From positions 1 to 64,000 of the forward strand of contig DAITSJ010000005.1 in the NCBI GenBank assembly GCA_036843405.1: DNA of 64,000 bases, in the 5' to 3' direction. Each line of letters starts with the position of its first letter. Positions within the stretch are counted from its first letter, which is position 1. The DNA comes from DGNJ01 sp002388905 (GTDB taxonomy: Bacteria; Pseudomonadota; Gammaproteobacteria; Pseudomonadales; Porticoccaceae). The translations under genes were made by a program, and so were the position numbers. Under the pieces are notes generated by a model. It was given only the letters and a program-made list of their open reading frames with translations, was not told the DNA's origin and ran no database searches. Shown piece after piece: positions 1 to 7,672 of the stretch.

Positions 1-29
1 GACCAAATTCAGTAACCAATTGAATCTAT

Positions 30-425
30 TCAACTAATATTCCGGACACTAGTGATCGCTTTCAAGTAGTGGCCTTCATCGTCGTTGATGCTAATCAGAA
101 TTACACCATCATCGCTCAATAGCTCCCATAAGATTTCCAACCTGGGGTACATAACAGATAGCCAAATACTATGTTCTAGATTGTCATCATAGTGCTCAAA
201 AGCTGACTTTGTATTGTAGGGTGGGTCAATGTAAATGCACTTTACTTTCCCTGCATAAAACGGAATCAGGGCTTTCAAGGCTTCCAGATTGTCTCCCTGA
301 ATCAAAAGGTTTTCATTATCAGGATCACCAATGGAAAGACTGGACACTTCTTCGAGCAATCGGTAGGGGCTGCGTTTGGCTGCGGTGACAGCATCACCCT
401 TGTTCAGCCAGTGGAGTATGGGCAT
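30..425 (-). pseudogene. Type III restriction-modification DNA methyltransferase (Mod), N-terminal fragment
   Basis: The 131-residue product matches the start of type III Mod N6-adenine methyltransferases. It has an LHWLNK start, a YRLLEE segment, the LLIQGDNLEAL block at 40-50 and the catalytic DPPYN motif at 67-71, followed by SDDGVILISINDDEGHYLKAI. Family members run to roughly 550-650 residues and carry the SAM-binding motif in the C-terminal part. Here similarity stops after GHYLKAI, a stop follows nine codons later, and no other frame of the remaining 29 bases restores it. The start ATG overlaps the stop of an upstream ORF (TAATG). I read it as a broken gene, though its continuation lies beyond the window edge. 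Confidence 0.75.
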
Positions 426-550
426 TACTTCAACTCAATCGGTTCTTGTTTGTTAGAAGCGTTCGGGCGGATGTAGCTCCCACGCTCACGCCGGGCGAGA
501 TGATACCTTTTTAGGAGAGCTTCAGGAATGTAGGACGTGGCTTTGGCTCC
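425..550 (-). pseudogene. 41-codon remnant ORF translationally coupled to the mod fragment
   Basis: Read on the minus strand, a frame open for 41 codons after a TGA at 553-551 ends in a TAA that overlaps the mod ATG. Its product reads like real protein, with a segment SYIPEALLKRYHLARRERG and the C-terminus EPIELK. There is no ATG, GTG or TTG start with a ribosome site within the open part. It is best explained as the 3' end of a gene that preceded mod in a restriction-modification operon and has lost its 5' part. I cannot name the family. Confidence 0.4.
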
Positions 551-884
551 TCAAGGTTATGGCTAGCAATGTGGTATATTCTATAGAAGAATAAAAATAA
601 TCAAGATATTCGATATAAGAATATAAAGGCCGATGAAATGCACTCCAATAATACCTTCACGCAGTCACCTGGGGTGAGACGAAGGATTAGATTATTTAAG
701 CTCATTAGTTATAACCGCAACAAATAGAGTGTGGGTGGTCCACAAAGTGGTACACATTGGGTATAATTCAATTAAATTTTCTTGAAAATCAGCGCAGTAA
801 AGGCGAGCTACCCGGCTTACAGGCCGACTCTGACTTTTTATCCCGCGATTTTAAAAATTCCTGCCGTTCAGGGGGTTGCACTCC
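551..884. other. AT-rich intergenic stretch without recognisable genes
   Basis: The 330 bases between the restriction-modification remnant and the norR stop codon are clearly AT-richer than the rest of the left end, and I see no coding frame or RNA gene in them. A short imperfect palindrome (GTGGTCCAC, then GTGGTACAC) lies around 734-755. The composition is consistent with imported DNA flanking the broken mod gene. Confidence 0.4.
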
Positions 885-2426
885 TCACTGAATAGCCAGT
901 CTTTTCGCCAACCGCGAAAAATTTCCCCGGTCCATGCCCAGGGATTTGGCCGTTGCCGCGCGGTTGCCCTGGTGCTGCCTTAGTCGTTCCTCCACCAGCC
1001 GGCGCTTGAAGTCGTCGACCGCCTCTTTCATGGGCAGGTCTTCGACCTCGGCGGGCTCGCCGTGATCCCGGGCCTGCCCGGGTGACGGGACGGTAAGTTC
1101 GGTGCCCAGGTGTTCGATGTCAACTTCCACGATGCGCTCCCTGTCCTGGCCCGCGCTCAGGGCCCGGATGATGCCCCGTGAAAGGGTGTGTTCCAGTTCC
1201 CGGATGTTGCCCGGCCAGTCGAAGCGGGTCAGCCAGTGCCGGGCCCGCGCGCTCAGGCGAACATTGCGCAGGCCCAGGCGACGCTGGTCCCGGGCCAGGA
1301 AATACCCGGCCAGGAGCAGGATGTCGTCGCGGCGTTCCCGCAGTGGCGGCACCACCAACGGGTAGACGCTGAGGCGATGGTAGAGGTCGGCCCTGAAGCG
1401 CCCCCGGGCCACTTCCTCCTTCAGGTCCCGGTTGGTGGCGGCAATGAGGCGCACGTCCACCTTGTGGTGCCTGTCGCTGCCGATGCGCTGGATATCGCCG
1501 TCCTGGAGGGCACGCAACAGCTTGGCCTGAACCGCCAGGGGCAGTTCCCCCACCTCGTCCAGAAACAACGTGCCCTCGTGGGCGAGCTCGAACTTCCCCA
1601 TCCGGTTGTCGGTGGCGCCGGAGAAGGCGCCCCGCACGTGACCGAACAGTTCGCTCTCGGCAATGTTTTCCGGCAGCGCCGCGCAATTGACATGAATCAT
1701 GGGTTCGGCGGCGCGGTGGGAGTGGTGGTGAATGAGGCGGGCGATCAGCTCCTTGCCGACCCCCGTTTCACCCAGGATCAGCACGGTCAAATCCGATGCG
1801 GCCACGGTTTCGGCCTCCCGGTGAAGCTGTTTCATGGCCGCACTCTCGCCGATCATTTCCTCAACGCCCTGGCTGTCCTGGCTCAGCTCGATGCGCTGCC
1901 GGCGCTGCAGGCGCTCCTCCAGTTCGTGAATCCAGTCGGCCGCGCGCACCGTGGCGGCGGCCACGGCGAGAAAGGCCTCGAAGACACCCATATCGATGGT
2001 CTCGAAAATATCCGGTGTCAGGGCATCCAGGGTGATGGCGCCCCAGGGTTCGTCGTCCACATAGAGGGCGGCCCCCAGGCAATCGTGCACATAAAGATGC
2101 TCGTGGACGTTTTCCACCAGGCCGTCGTAGGGATCGGGCAGGGCGGAATCCGACGGAAAGCGAACCGGCGTGCGGCTGTTCATGATCTGGGCCAGGCGGG
2201 GTTGGTGCTGAACGGCAAAGCGCCGCCCCAGGGTGTCCTTGCTCAACCCCTCTACCGCCCGGGGCAACAGTTGGTCTCCCTCCAGTTCCAGCAGGGCGAT
2301 GGCATCGCAGGGAAAGCTGCGGCGGAAGGCGTCCAGCAGGCGCTGGAAGCGCTCCTCCCGGGGGATGGAGCGGGACAGATCGGCGACGATATCCGCAAGG
2401 TTGGCAAAGGTCTCGGATGTTGTCAT
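885..2426 (-). CDS. norR: Nitric oxide-responsive sigma-54 activator NorR
   Basis: The 513-residue protein has the NorR layout: N-terminal GAF domain (about 1-170), AAA+ sigma-54 activation domain (about 190-425) and a C-terminal Fis-type helix-turn-helix (about 480-513). Residues matching the non-heme iron ligands of E. coli NorR are present at D98, D101, H114, C116 and D134. Walker A is GETGVGKE at 219-226 and Walker B LFLDE at 287-291. The sigma-54 contact loop reads GAFSGA (266-271) instead of the usual GAFTGA. NO binding to the iron relieves GAF repression of the ATPase in characterised NorR. The gene is divergent from the nirK-like operon, and the shared intergenic region carries NorR-type sites and a sigma-54 promoter. 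Confidence 0.93.
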   Translation of the reverse strand: MTTSETFANLADIVADLSRSIPREERFQRLLDAFRRSFPCDAIALLELEGDQLLPRAVEGLSKDTLGRRFAVQHQPRLAQIMNSRTPVRFPSDSALPDPYDGLVENVHEHLYVHDCLGAALYVDDEPWGAITLDALTPDIFETIDMGVFEAFLAVAAATVRAADWIHELEERLQRRQRIELSQDSQGVEEMIGESAAMKQLHREAETVAASDLTVLILGETGVGKELIARLIHHHSHRAAEPMIHVNCAALPENIAESELFGHVRGAFSGATDNRMGKFELAHEGTLFLDEVGELPLAVQAKLLRALQDGDIQRIGSDRHHKVDVRLIAATNRDLKEEVARGRFRADLYHRLSVYPLVVPPLRERRDDILLLAGYFLARDQRRLGLRNVRLSARARHWLTRFDWPGNIRELEHTLSRGIIRALSAGQDRERIVEVDIEHLGTELTVPSPGQARDHGEPAEVEDLPMKEAVDDFKRRLVEERLRQHQGNRAATAKSLGMDRGNFSRLAKRLAIQ

Positions 2427-2441
2427 TTGTATGCCAATTGT

Positions 2442-2478
2442 GTCGAAAAGACAGCCTATGCGCTGTTGTTGTTTCTAC
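2442..2478. promoter_or_regulatory. Two candidate NorR enhancer sites (GT-N7-AC)
   Basis: GTCGAAAAGAC (2442-2452) and GTTGTTTCTAC (2468-2478) both fit the GT-N7-AC core of NorR sites, with centres 26 bp apart. They lie 45-90 bp upstream of a sigma-54 promoter, which is a workable enhancer position. I did not find a clear third site. The assignment rests on the motif and on norR being next door. Confidence 0.55.
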
Positions 2479-2520
2479 ATCGTAAATTGGTAACCACATG
2501 AATAGCAAGCGAAAAATATC

Positions 2521-2536
2521 TGGCACGGATGTTGAA
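2521..2536 (+). promoter_or_regulatory. Sigma-54 promoter of the nirK-like operon
   Basis: TGGCACGGATGTTGAA matches the -24/-12 consensus TGGCACG-RNNN-TTGCW at all but one defined position (A for C in the -12 element). The implied start is near 2546, about 60 bases before the nirK-like ATG. The neighbouring NorR gene and GT-N7-AC sites support it. Confidence 0.75.
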
Positions 2537-2606
2537 AGGATGTTGAAGATAGAAGATCGATGTTAAGGAAGAAGAGCACTCACAATCCCACAGGTAGGAG
2601 AAAATC

Positions 2607-3545
2607 ATGAAAACACGGTATCGCAATGCCTTCGTCATGGGCCTGGCCTTTTTAGCCGCCACTGCCCTGGCAGAAACTGTCCAGGTGAAACTCAAGGTAG
2701 TGGAGAAGGACCTGGTGGTGGACAACGCCGGCAACACCCAGCGCATGTGGACCTACGAGGGCCAGGTGCCGGGGCCGGTGGTGCGGGTCACCCAGGGGGA
2801 TGTGGTGGATTTCACCCTTACCAACCACCCGGACAACGAACAGAGCCATTCCATCGACTTCCACGCCGCCCGGGTGGATGTGCTCGATGAATTCGAATCC
2901 ATCAAGCCCGGCAAAACCAAGGAATTCACCTTCAGGGCGGACTACCCCGGCGTCTTTATCTATCACTGCGGCAGCGACTCCATGGCCGAGCACATCGCCC
3001 GGGGCATGTACGGGGTCATTATCGTCGACCCCAAAGAGGGTTACAGCGAGGACTTTCCCAGGCCCGACCGCGAATACGTGCTGGTCCAGGGGGATCTGTT
3101 CGAAGCCGGCACCTCCGCCGACAAAATGAAGATGAACGAGGGCTGGAAGGCCGCCCTGATCAACGGCAAGGTCTTCCACTACGACCCGGTGCACGATCCC
3201 AACGCCAGCCAGACCCTGGAGTCCGAGCCCGGCGAGCGGGTCCGTATCCACTTCGTCAATGCCATGATCAACGAAGCGGCGGCCTTTCACCCCATCGCCG
3301 GCATCTGGGAGCGGGTCTGGGACAACGGCAATCCCAAAAACGTCTCCTGGGGCCTGCAGACGGTGGACGTGGCTCCTGCCCACGGCATGATCTTCGATAT
3401 TGTCAGCCCGGCGGACAGGCCCACCAATAACGCCATTGTCGATCACCGCATGAAGCACGCCCTCAACGGCGCCATCTCGGTGCTGATGAACTACGAGGGC
3501 GCCGATGCCGACAAGGGCCGTGGCGATCAAATCCTGTTGCGCTAA
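2607..3545 (+). CDS. nirK: NirK-type copper nitrite reductase (two-cupredoxin periplasmic enzyme)
   Basis: A 312-residue protein with a signal peptide (about 1-22, ending ALA-E) and two cupredoxin domains. Residues align with the NirK active site: type 1 copper H81, C121, H129 and M134; type 2 copper H86, H120 and H280; catalytic Asp D84 and catalytic His H228. This predicts one-electron reduction of nitrite to NO in the periplasm. It is shorter than classical NirK (about 340-380 residues). A GGAG ribosome site precedes the ATG. It is the first gene of a four-gene operon with two c-type cytochromes and a multicopper oxidase, behind a sigma-54/NorR promoter. A divergent multicopper protein with a different substrate is possible, but every catalytic ligand is retained. 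Confidence 0.82.
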   Translation: MKTRYRNAFVMGLAFLAATALAETVQVKLKVVEKDLVVDNAGNTQRMWTYEGQVPGPVVRVTQGDVVDFTLTNHPDNEQSHSIDFHAARVDVLDEFESIKPGKTKEFTFRADYPGVFIYHCGSDSMAEHIARGMYGVIIVDPKEGYSEDFPRPDREYVLVQGDLFEAGTSADKMKMNEGWKAALINGKVFHYDPVHDPNASQTLESEPGERVRIHFVNAMINEAAAFHPIAGIWERVWDNGNPKNVSWGLQTVDVAPAHGMIFDIVSPADRPTNNAIVDHRMKHALNGAISVLMNYEGADADKGRGDQILLR

Positions 3546-3557
3546 GGAGGTGTCATC

Positions 3558-4253
3558 GTGATACCCGGACTGAGACTCTGCGCCATCACCCTGCTCGCCG
3601 CCGGCCCGACCCTGGCGGTGGCGAGCGACACCGCCGACTTCGTGGTGGACAACTGTGCCGGCTGTCACGCTCTGGATAAGGCCGACTACGAAAGTCAGGG
3701 TATAGAAGACCGGGCCGAGCGCGGCGGGCCGCCGCTGTATTTCGCCGGCAACAAGTTCCGCCGGCAGTGGCTCGAGCAGTGGTTGCAGGACCCCGTCCGT
3801 ATCCGCCCGGCCGGGGACTATCCCCCCGCCCATATCGATACCGCCCAGGGAGAGGAAGACCGCATAGACGAGGACAGTCTCGAACCCCATCCGGCCCTGA
3901 ACGGGGAACGGGCGACCCAGGTGGCGGATTACCTGATGACCCTGCGGCCCTACGACGAGCGCATCGAGGCGGTGACCTATGAACCCGGGAATATCGCCTG
4001 GCGCATGGGGCAGATGAACTTCGCCAAGTTCAATAACTGCATCGCCTGCCACCAGGACGAGCCGGGTTACGGCGGACTGTCGGGCCCGGAGTTGTACACG
4101 GCCTGGGACCGGTTGCAGCCGGCATTTATCGCGTCCTATATCGCCGACCCCGTGGCCTGGGATCCCCATACCCTGATGCCCGGTGGCGACCTGAACGACG
4201 GCGCGGTTGGCAAGCTGGCCAATTACCTCAAGGCCATCGTGGAGGAGGAATGA
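3558..4253 (+). CDS. Periplasmic diheme cytochrome c
   Basis: The 231-residue product has a signal peptide (about 1-23) and two heme c motifs, CAGCH at 33-37 and CIACH at 161-165, in two cytochrome c-like halves. M207 in TLMPGG is a likely axial ligand for the second heme. The GTG start is chosen because an AAGGAGGT ribosome site lies just upstream, 12 bases after the nirK-like stop. Its place between the nirK-like gene and a monoheme cytochrome suggests it carries electrons to the copper enzymes. In composition the operon resembles the ncgABC-nirK set of Nitrosomonas europaea, whose NcgB/NcgC are c-type cytochromes. The redox partner is inferred. Confidence 0.8.
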   Translation: MIPGLRLCAITLLAAGPTLAVASDTADFVVDNCAGCHALDKADYESQGIEDRAERGGPPLYFAGNKFRRQWLEQWLQDPVRIRPAGDYPPAHIDTAQGEEDRIDEDSLEPHPALNGERATQVADYLMTLRPYDERIEAVTYEPGNIAWRMGQMNFAKFNNCIACHQDEPGYGGLSGPELYTAWDRLQPAFIASYIADPVAWDPHTLMPGGDLNDGAVGKLANYLKAIVEEE

Positions 4254-4606
4254 TGAAAACCCTGCTGAAGACACTGATCCCGCTGGCCGCGCTGGCGGCG
4301 ACAACGGCCTGGGCCGGTGATGCGGACAAGGGCGAGGTGATCTACGAGGCTTACTGCACCCAGTGCCACGGCATGGACGGCAGCGGCGGCGGTATCAATG
4401 TCGCCGATATGTCGGTACAGCCCCGGGATCACACCGACCCCGGCGAGATGTCCGCCCGCACCGATGCCGAACTGGCCAAGGCCATCAGGCACGGCGGTTC
4501 GGCGGTGGACAAATCGGTGCTGATGCCCGCCTGGGGCAAGAACCTCAGCGACGAGCAGGTGGACCACCTGGTGGCCTACCTGCGCCGCCTCTGCTGTCAG
4601 GAATAG
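4250..4606 (+). CDS. Periplasmic monoheme cytochrome c
   Basis: A 118-residue class I cytochrome c with a signal peptide (about 1-22, cleaved near AWA-GDA), one heme motif CTQCH (36-40) and a likely axial Met at 92 (LMPAWG). The ATG overlaps the stop of the diheme cytochrome by four bases, and a second in-frame ATG follows immediately, so the exact start is ambiguous by one codon. Translational coupling and operon context suggest it is an electron carrier for the NirK-like enzyme or the multicopper oxidase. An adjacent pair of cysteines near the C-terminus (CCQE) is unusual for a soluble cytochrome c. Confidence 0.82.
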   Translation: MMKTLLKTLIPLAALAATTAWAGDADKGEVIYEAYCTQCHGMDGSGGGINVADMSVQPRDHTDPGEMSARTDAELAKAIRHGGSAVDKSVLMPAWGKNLSDEQVDHLVAYLRRLCCQE

Positions 4607-4615
4607 GAGACAATC

Positions 4616-5656
4616 ATGATCCAGCGCGTACTGCTGACCCTGCTCGCCGGTTTGCTGCTGGCGGCAACAGCCACGGCCGAACTTCGCCAGTTCGAAATGA
4701 CCATCGACGAAGTGGACCTGGACGTGGCCCCCGGCTTCACCACGAAAGTCTGGGGCTTTAACGGCCAGGTGCCCGGGCCGCTGCTGCATGTCCGGGAAGG
4801 GGACGAGGTGGAAGTGGTGGTGCACAACAATTCCACCCTCAACCACACCATCCACTGGCACGGCACCTACCAGACCGGCACCTGGCGCTCCGACGGCGTG
4901 CCGGATATCACCCAGAAGGGCATCGAGCCCGGGGAGAGCTACACCTACCGCTTTACCGCCGACAAGCCGGGCAGCCTCTGGTATCACTGCCACGTCAATG
5001 TGCCCGAGCATGTGGGTACCCGGGGCATGTGGGGGCCCATGGTGGTGGAGCCCAAGGAACCGGCGGCCATTGTCGAGGATGTCACCAGGGAGGCCATCGT
5101 GATGTTCTCGGGCTGGAACCCGGAGGTGGCGGACACCTACGGCGAGGGCGGTCATCCCAACGAGCCCATCAGCTACTTCTCCATCAACGGCAAGTCCTTT
5201 CCCATGACCCAGCCCCTGCGGGTCAGGGAAGGTGACGTGGTGCGGCTGCGCCTCTATGCCGCCACCATCCCCGTGGCCTTCCACCCCCACGGCCACGACG
5301 CCCTGGTGACCCACAAGGACGGCCTCCCCCTGGAACATCCCTACCCGGTGGATGTGCTCAATATGGCGCCGGGGGAGCGTTACGATGTGATTATCGAAAT
5401 GAACAATCCGGGTCGCTGGATCACCCACGACCATTATGAGCATCACGTTTCCAACAACGGCAAGGCGCCCGGAGGCGCGGTGCTGGTGATCGAGTACGAG
5501 GGCATCGAGGACGACGACTGGTACGTCTGGAAGGACAAGGAATATCACCCCGACTTCTATATGAGCGAGTCCATGGAAAAGCCCTTCGGTCTCCACGATA
5601 TAGAGATATTCAAGGGCACCGATCCCTTCGGTCGTGGCCGTGGCCGGAGGCGGTGA
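4616..5656 (+). CDS. Two-domain multicopper oxidase (laccase-like, type 1 copper in domain 1)
   Basis: This 346-residue protein has a signal peptide (about 1-21) and two cupredoxin domains. Trinuclear-cluster ligands are visible as HTIHWHG (77-83), WYHCH (122-126), FHPHGH (222-227) and THDHYEHH (270-277). C125, H132 and M138 in domain 1 would bind the type 1 copper, and domain 2 has no equivalent Cys. This is the arrangement called type C among two-domain multicopper oxidases, as in the blue copper oxidase of Nitrosomonas europaea. The C-terminus ends in an Arg/Gly-rich tail (RGRGRRR). It is the last gene of the nirK-like operon, nine bases after the cytochrome. The substrate is unknown; NO or reduced cytochrome oxidation has been proposed for NcgA-like proteins. 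Confidence 0.85.
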   Translation: MIQRVLLTLLAGLLLAATATAELRQFEMTIDEVDLDVAPGFTTKVWGFNGQVPGPLLHVREGDEVEVVVHNNSTLNHTIHWHGTYQTGTWRSDGVPDITQKGIEPGESYTYRFTADKPGSLWYHCHVNVPEHVGTRGMWGPMVVEPKEPAAIVEDVTREAIVMFSGWNPEVADTYGEGGHPNEPISYFSINGKSFPMTQPLRVREGDVVRLRLYAATIPVAFHPHGHDALVTHKDGLPLEHPYPVDVLNMAPGERYDVIIEMNNPGRWITHDHYEHHVSNNGKAPGGAVLVIEYEGIEDDDWYVWKDKEYHPDFYMSESMEKPFGLHDIEIFKGTDPFGRGRGRRR

Positions 5657-5811
5657 TCGCAGCGGCGTTGGGACCGGACCTCGATGCCGGTCTCTGTCAA
5701 ACTGCTTCCCCCTGGCCTCCTGTCCCCACCCTGTTTTTCTTGGCTACACTAGCGTTGCCGGGAAGCCGGGTCTGATGTCAGGGGCAACGCCTGACCGCGC
5801 GGGGAACTTTT

Positions 5812-6519
5812 ATGATTGACGTACGAATCTACCGTTACCAGCCCGAGTCCGATAACGAGCCATTTATGCAGGCTTGCCAGGTGGATGAAAGTTTTGCCGG
5901 CAAAATGGTGCTCGATGTCCTCGAGTGCCTGAAGGATGCCGATCCCACCCTGGCGTTTCGGCGCTCCTGCCGGGAGGGTGTGTGCGGTTCCGATGGCATG
6001 AATATCAACGGCAGGAACGGGCTTGCCTGTGTTACGCCGGTGGCGGAGGCAACGGGTGGCAAGGGGCCGCTGGTGATTCGTCCACTGACGGGTATGCCCG
6101 TGATTCGCGACCTGGTGGTGGACCAGAAGCATTTTTTCGCACAGTACTTCCGCGTTAAGCCCTGGCTGATCAATGATGAACCGTCCGCGGCCAGGGAGCG
6201 GCGCCAGTCCCCGGAGGAGAGGACGCGGCTGGATGGTCTCTATGAATGCATTCTTTGCGGCTGCTGCACCTCGGCCTGCCCGTCCTGGTGGTGGAACCCG
6301 GACAAGTACCTGGGGCCGGCGGTACTCCTTCAGGCCCAGCGTTTTCTGGCGGACAGTCGTGACACCGCCGCCGATGAACGGCTGGCGGCCCTGGACGATC
6401 ATTTCAGCGTCATGCGCTGCCGCGATATCCAGAACTGTACCGATGTCTGCCCGAAGGGACTCAACCCCATGAAGGCAATCGGCGATATTCGGCGCCAGTT
6501 GCTAAAGAACGCCACCTGA
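5812..6519 (+). CDS. sdhB: Succinate dehydrogenase/fumarate reductase iron-sulfur subunit (orphan)
   Basis: A 235-residue SdhB homologue of normal length. The [2Fe-2S] ligands are C53, C58, D61 and C73, the [4Fe-4S] motif is CILCGCCTSACP starting at 146, and the [3Fe-4S] cluster uses C203, C209 and C213 in CRDIQNCTDVCPKGLNP. The membrane partner motifs PSWWWN and GPAVLLQAQRF are intact. In known complexes it passes electrons from the flavoprotein SdhA to quinone through SdhC/D. No sdhA, sdhC or sdhD is nearby, which is unusual because sdhB normally closes the sdhCDAB operon. It may be the only copy, relocated, or a second copy. The start follows 155 non-coding bases. Confidence 0.9.
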   Translation: MIDVRIYRYQPESDNEPFMQACQVDESFAGKMVLDVLECLKDADPTLAFRRSCREGVCGSDGMNINGRNGLACVTPVAEATGGKGPLVIRPLTGMPVIRDLVVDQKHFFAQYFRVKPWLINDEPSAARERRQSPEERTRLDGLYECILCGCCTSACPSWWWNPDKYLGPAVLLQAQRFLADSRDTAADERLAALDDHFSVMRCRDIQNCTDVCPKGLNPMKAIGDIRRQLLKNAT

Positions 6520-6597
6520 GGACCTGCTGATGGTTGTGGGCGCAAATGTTGGCAACGAACGGGTCGATAGACCGGGGTTGGCGGGGTGACCGTTGTC

Positions 6598-6990
6598 ATG
6601 GCGAAGCGGACCAGCCGTTTTACCGGAACCTTCTACCGGGGGCTGGCAGTGTTGTCGGTAGCGCTGGGTATGGCCGGCGCCGTATTGCCTCTGCTTCCCA
6701 CTACCCCCTTCCTGATTGTGGCATTCTGGGCCGCGGCCAGGGGCTCGCCACGCCTGCAGTTCCGGCTCTATCGTCATCCCCGGTTCGGTCCACCCCTGCG
6801 GGCCTGGTACCGGCACCGGGCGCTGTCCCGGCGTACCAAGACTCTGGCCACGGTGCTGCTTGCCACCAGTTGGTTGGTGCTCGCCGGCGCCGGTGCGCCG
6901 CCGGCTGGACTGGTGGCGGCCGGCGTTTTTTTCGCGGTGATTGGTATTTTCCTGTGGTCACTGAAGGCCCTGGAACAGGCTGATCGTTAA
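6598..6990 (+). CDS. DUF454 (YbaN-like) inner-membrane protein
   Basis: The protein of about 130 residues has the DUF454 signature: an N-terminal membrane segment with LGMAGAVLPLLPTTPFLI, then WAAARGSPRL, HPRFGPPLRAW and a conserved basic stretch RALSRRTK. Two more hydrophobic segments follow. The molecular function of YbaN/DUF454 is unknown. I prefer ATG 6598, with GGGGTG about ten bases upstream, over the in-frame GTG at 6586. It lies between orphan sdhB and norC on the same strand, but gaps of about 80 and 190 bases make co-transcription uncertain. Confidence 0.75.
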   Translation: MAKRTSRFTGTFYRGLAVLSVALGMAGAVLPLLPTTPFLIVAFWAAARGSPRLQFRLYRHPRFGPPLRAWYRHRALSRRTKTLATVLLATSWLVLAGAGAPPAGLVAAGVFFAVIGIFLWSLKALEQADR

Positions 6991-7121
6991 AAGGCGCCTG
7001 CCGGGCAGCCCGCCGGCAAGAAACAGCATGGCTAGGCTTGTTCCGTCCCGGACGGGGCCGGGGTTGCCGGGTGCGGGTTCGATGGGCAAGGTTTACCGCT
7101 GGCTGCTACGCTTTCGGTGGT

Positions 7122-7137
7122 CGGCACCACAACCGCT
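7122..7137 (+). promoter_or_regulatory. Possible weak sigma-54 promoter of norCBQD
   Basis: CGGCACCACAACCGCT keeps GGCAC at -24, the exact GG-N10-GC spacing and GCT at -12, but deviates at the first T and at the TT of the -12 element. It would start transcription about 33 bases before the norC ATG. No convincing upstream NorR site pair or FNR/Dnr box was seen, so this is tentative. Confidence 0.3.
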
Positions 7138-7180
7138 GGAATGCTAATAACCAGCACCAGCCAGCACAGGGGGAAAACCA

Positions 7181-7633
7181 ATGGCGGAGACACTCACCCG
7201 ATCGGCGGCCCGCAATATCTTCTTTGGCGGCTCCCTTTTCTTCTTTATCGCCTTTGCCGCCCTGACCGTCCACAGTCACTGGTATATGGTCAATGATTCC
7301 ACCGACCGGAAAGGCCTGACCGACTCCGTCGAGCGGGGCAAGCATGTGTGGGAGCAGAACAGCTGCATCAATTGCCACACCATTCTCGGCGAAGGCGCCT
7401 ATTTCGCGCCCGAACTGGGCAATGTCTGGCACCGCTACGGGGGGCGGGAAAATCCGCAGGCGGCCCGGGCCGCCATCAAGGGCTGGATCAAGGCCCAGCC
7501 GCTGAACGTGCCGGGACGCCGGACCATGCCTGCATTCGATCTCAGCGAGGAGGAGCTGGACGCGCTGGTGGATTTCTTCCGCTGGGTCGACGGTATCGAT
7601 ACCCAGGACTGGCCCCCGCATCCCGCCGGCTGA
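7181..7633 (+). CDS. norC: Nitric oxide reductase cytochrome c subunit NorC
   Basis: The 150-residue product has one N-terminal membrane anchor (about 12-33), heme c motif CINCH (62-66) followed by TILGEGAYFAPELGNVW, and an axial Met at 116 (RRTMPAF). In cNOR this subunit accepts electrons from periplasmic cytochrome c or azurin and passes them to NorB. Length and order (norC then norB, 39-base gap) are canonical. A GGGGGAAAA stretch precedes the ATG as a ribosome site. Confidence 0.96.
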   Translation: MAETLTRSAARNIFFGGSLFFFIAFAALTVHSHWYMVNDSTDRKGLTDSVERGKHVWEQNSCINCHTILGEGAYFAPELGNVWHRYGGRENPQAARAAIKGWIKAQPLNVPGRRTMPAFDLSEEELDALVDFFRWVDGIDTQDWPPHPAG

Positions 7634-7672
7634 TTCTTGCACGCGCCAACCAATAACAGGAGATAACAGCCC

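Noticed and set aside
1..425. A functional type III restriction-modification system
   Set aside because: Only the first quarter of Mod is present, the frame breaks before the SAM-binding motif, and no res gene is seen.
6534..6983. A 149-codon frame overlapping the DUF454 gene
   Set aside because: It is read in another frame of the same strand and has no similarity, whereas the DUF454 frame has a clear signature.
7117..7127. GT-N7-AC motif upstream of norC as a NorR site
   Set aside because: It overlaps the -24 element of the only sigma-54 candidate, so it could not serve as an enhancer; the motif is short enough to occur by chance.
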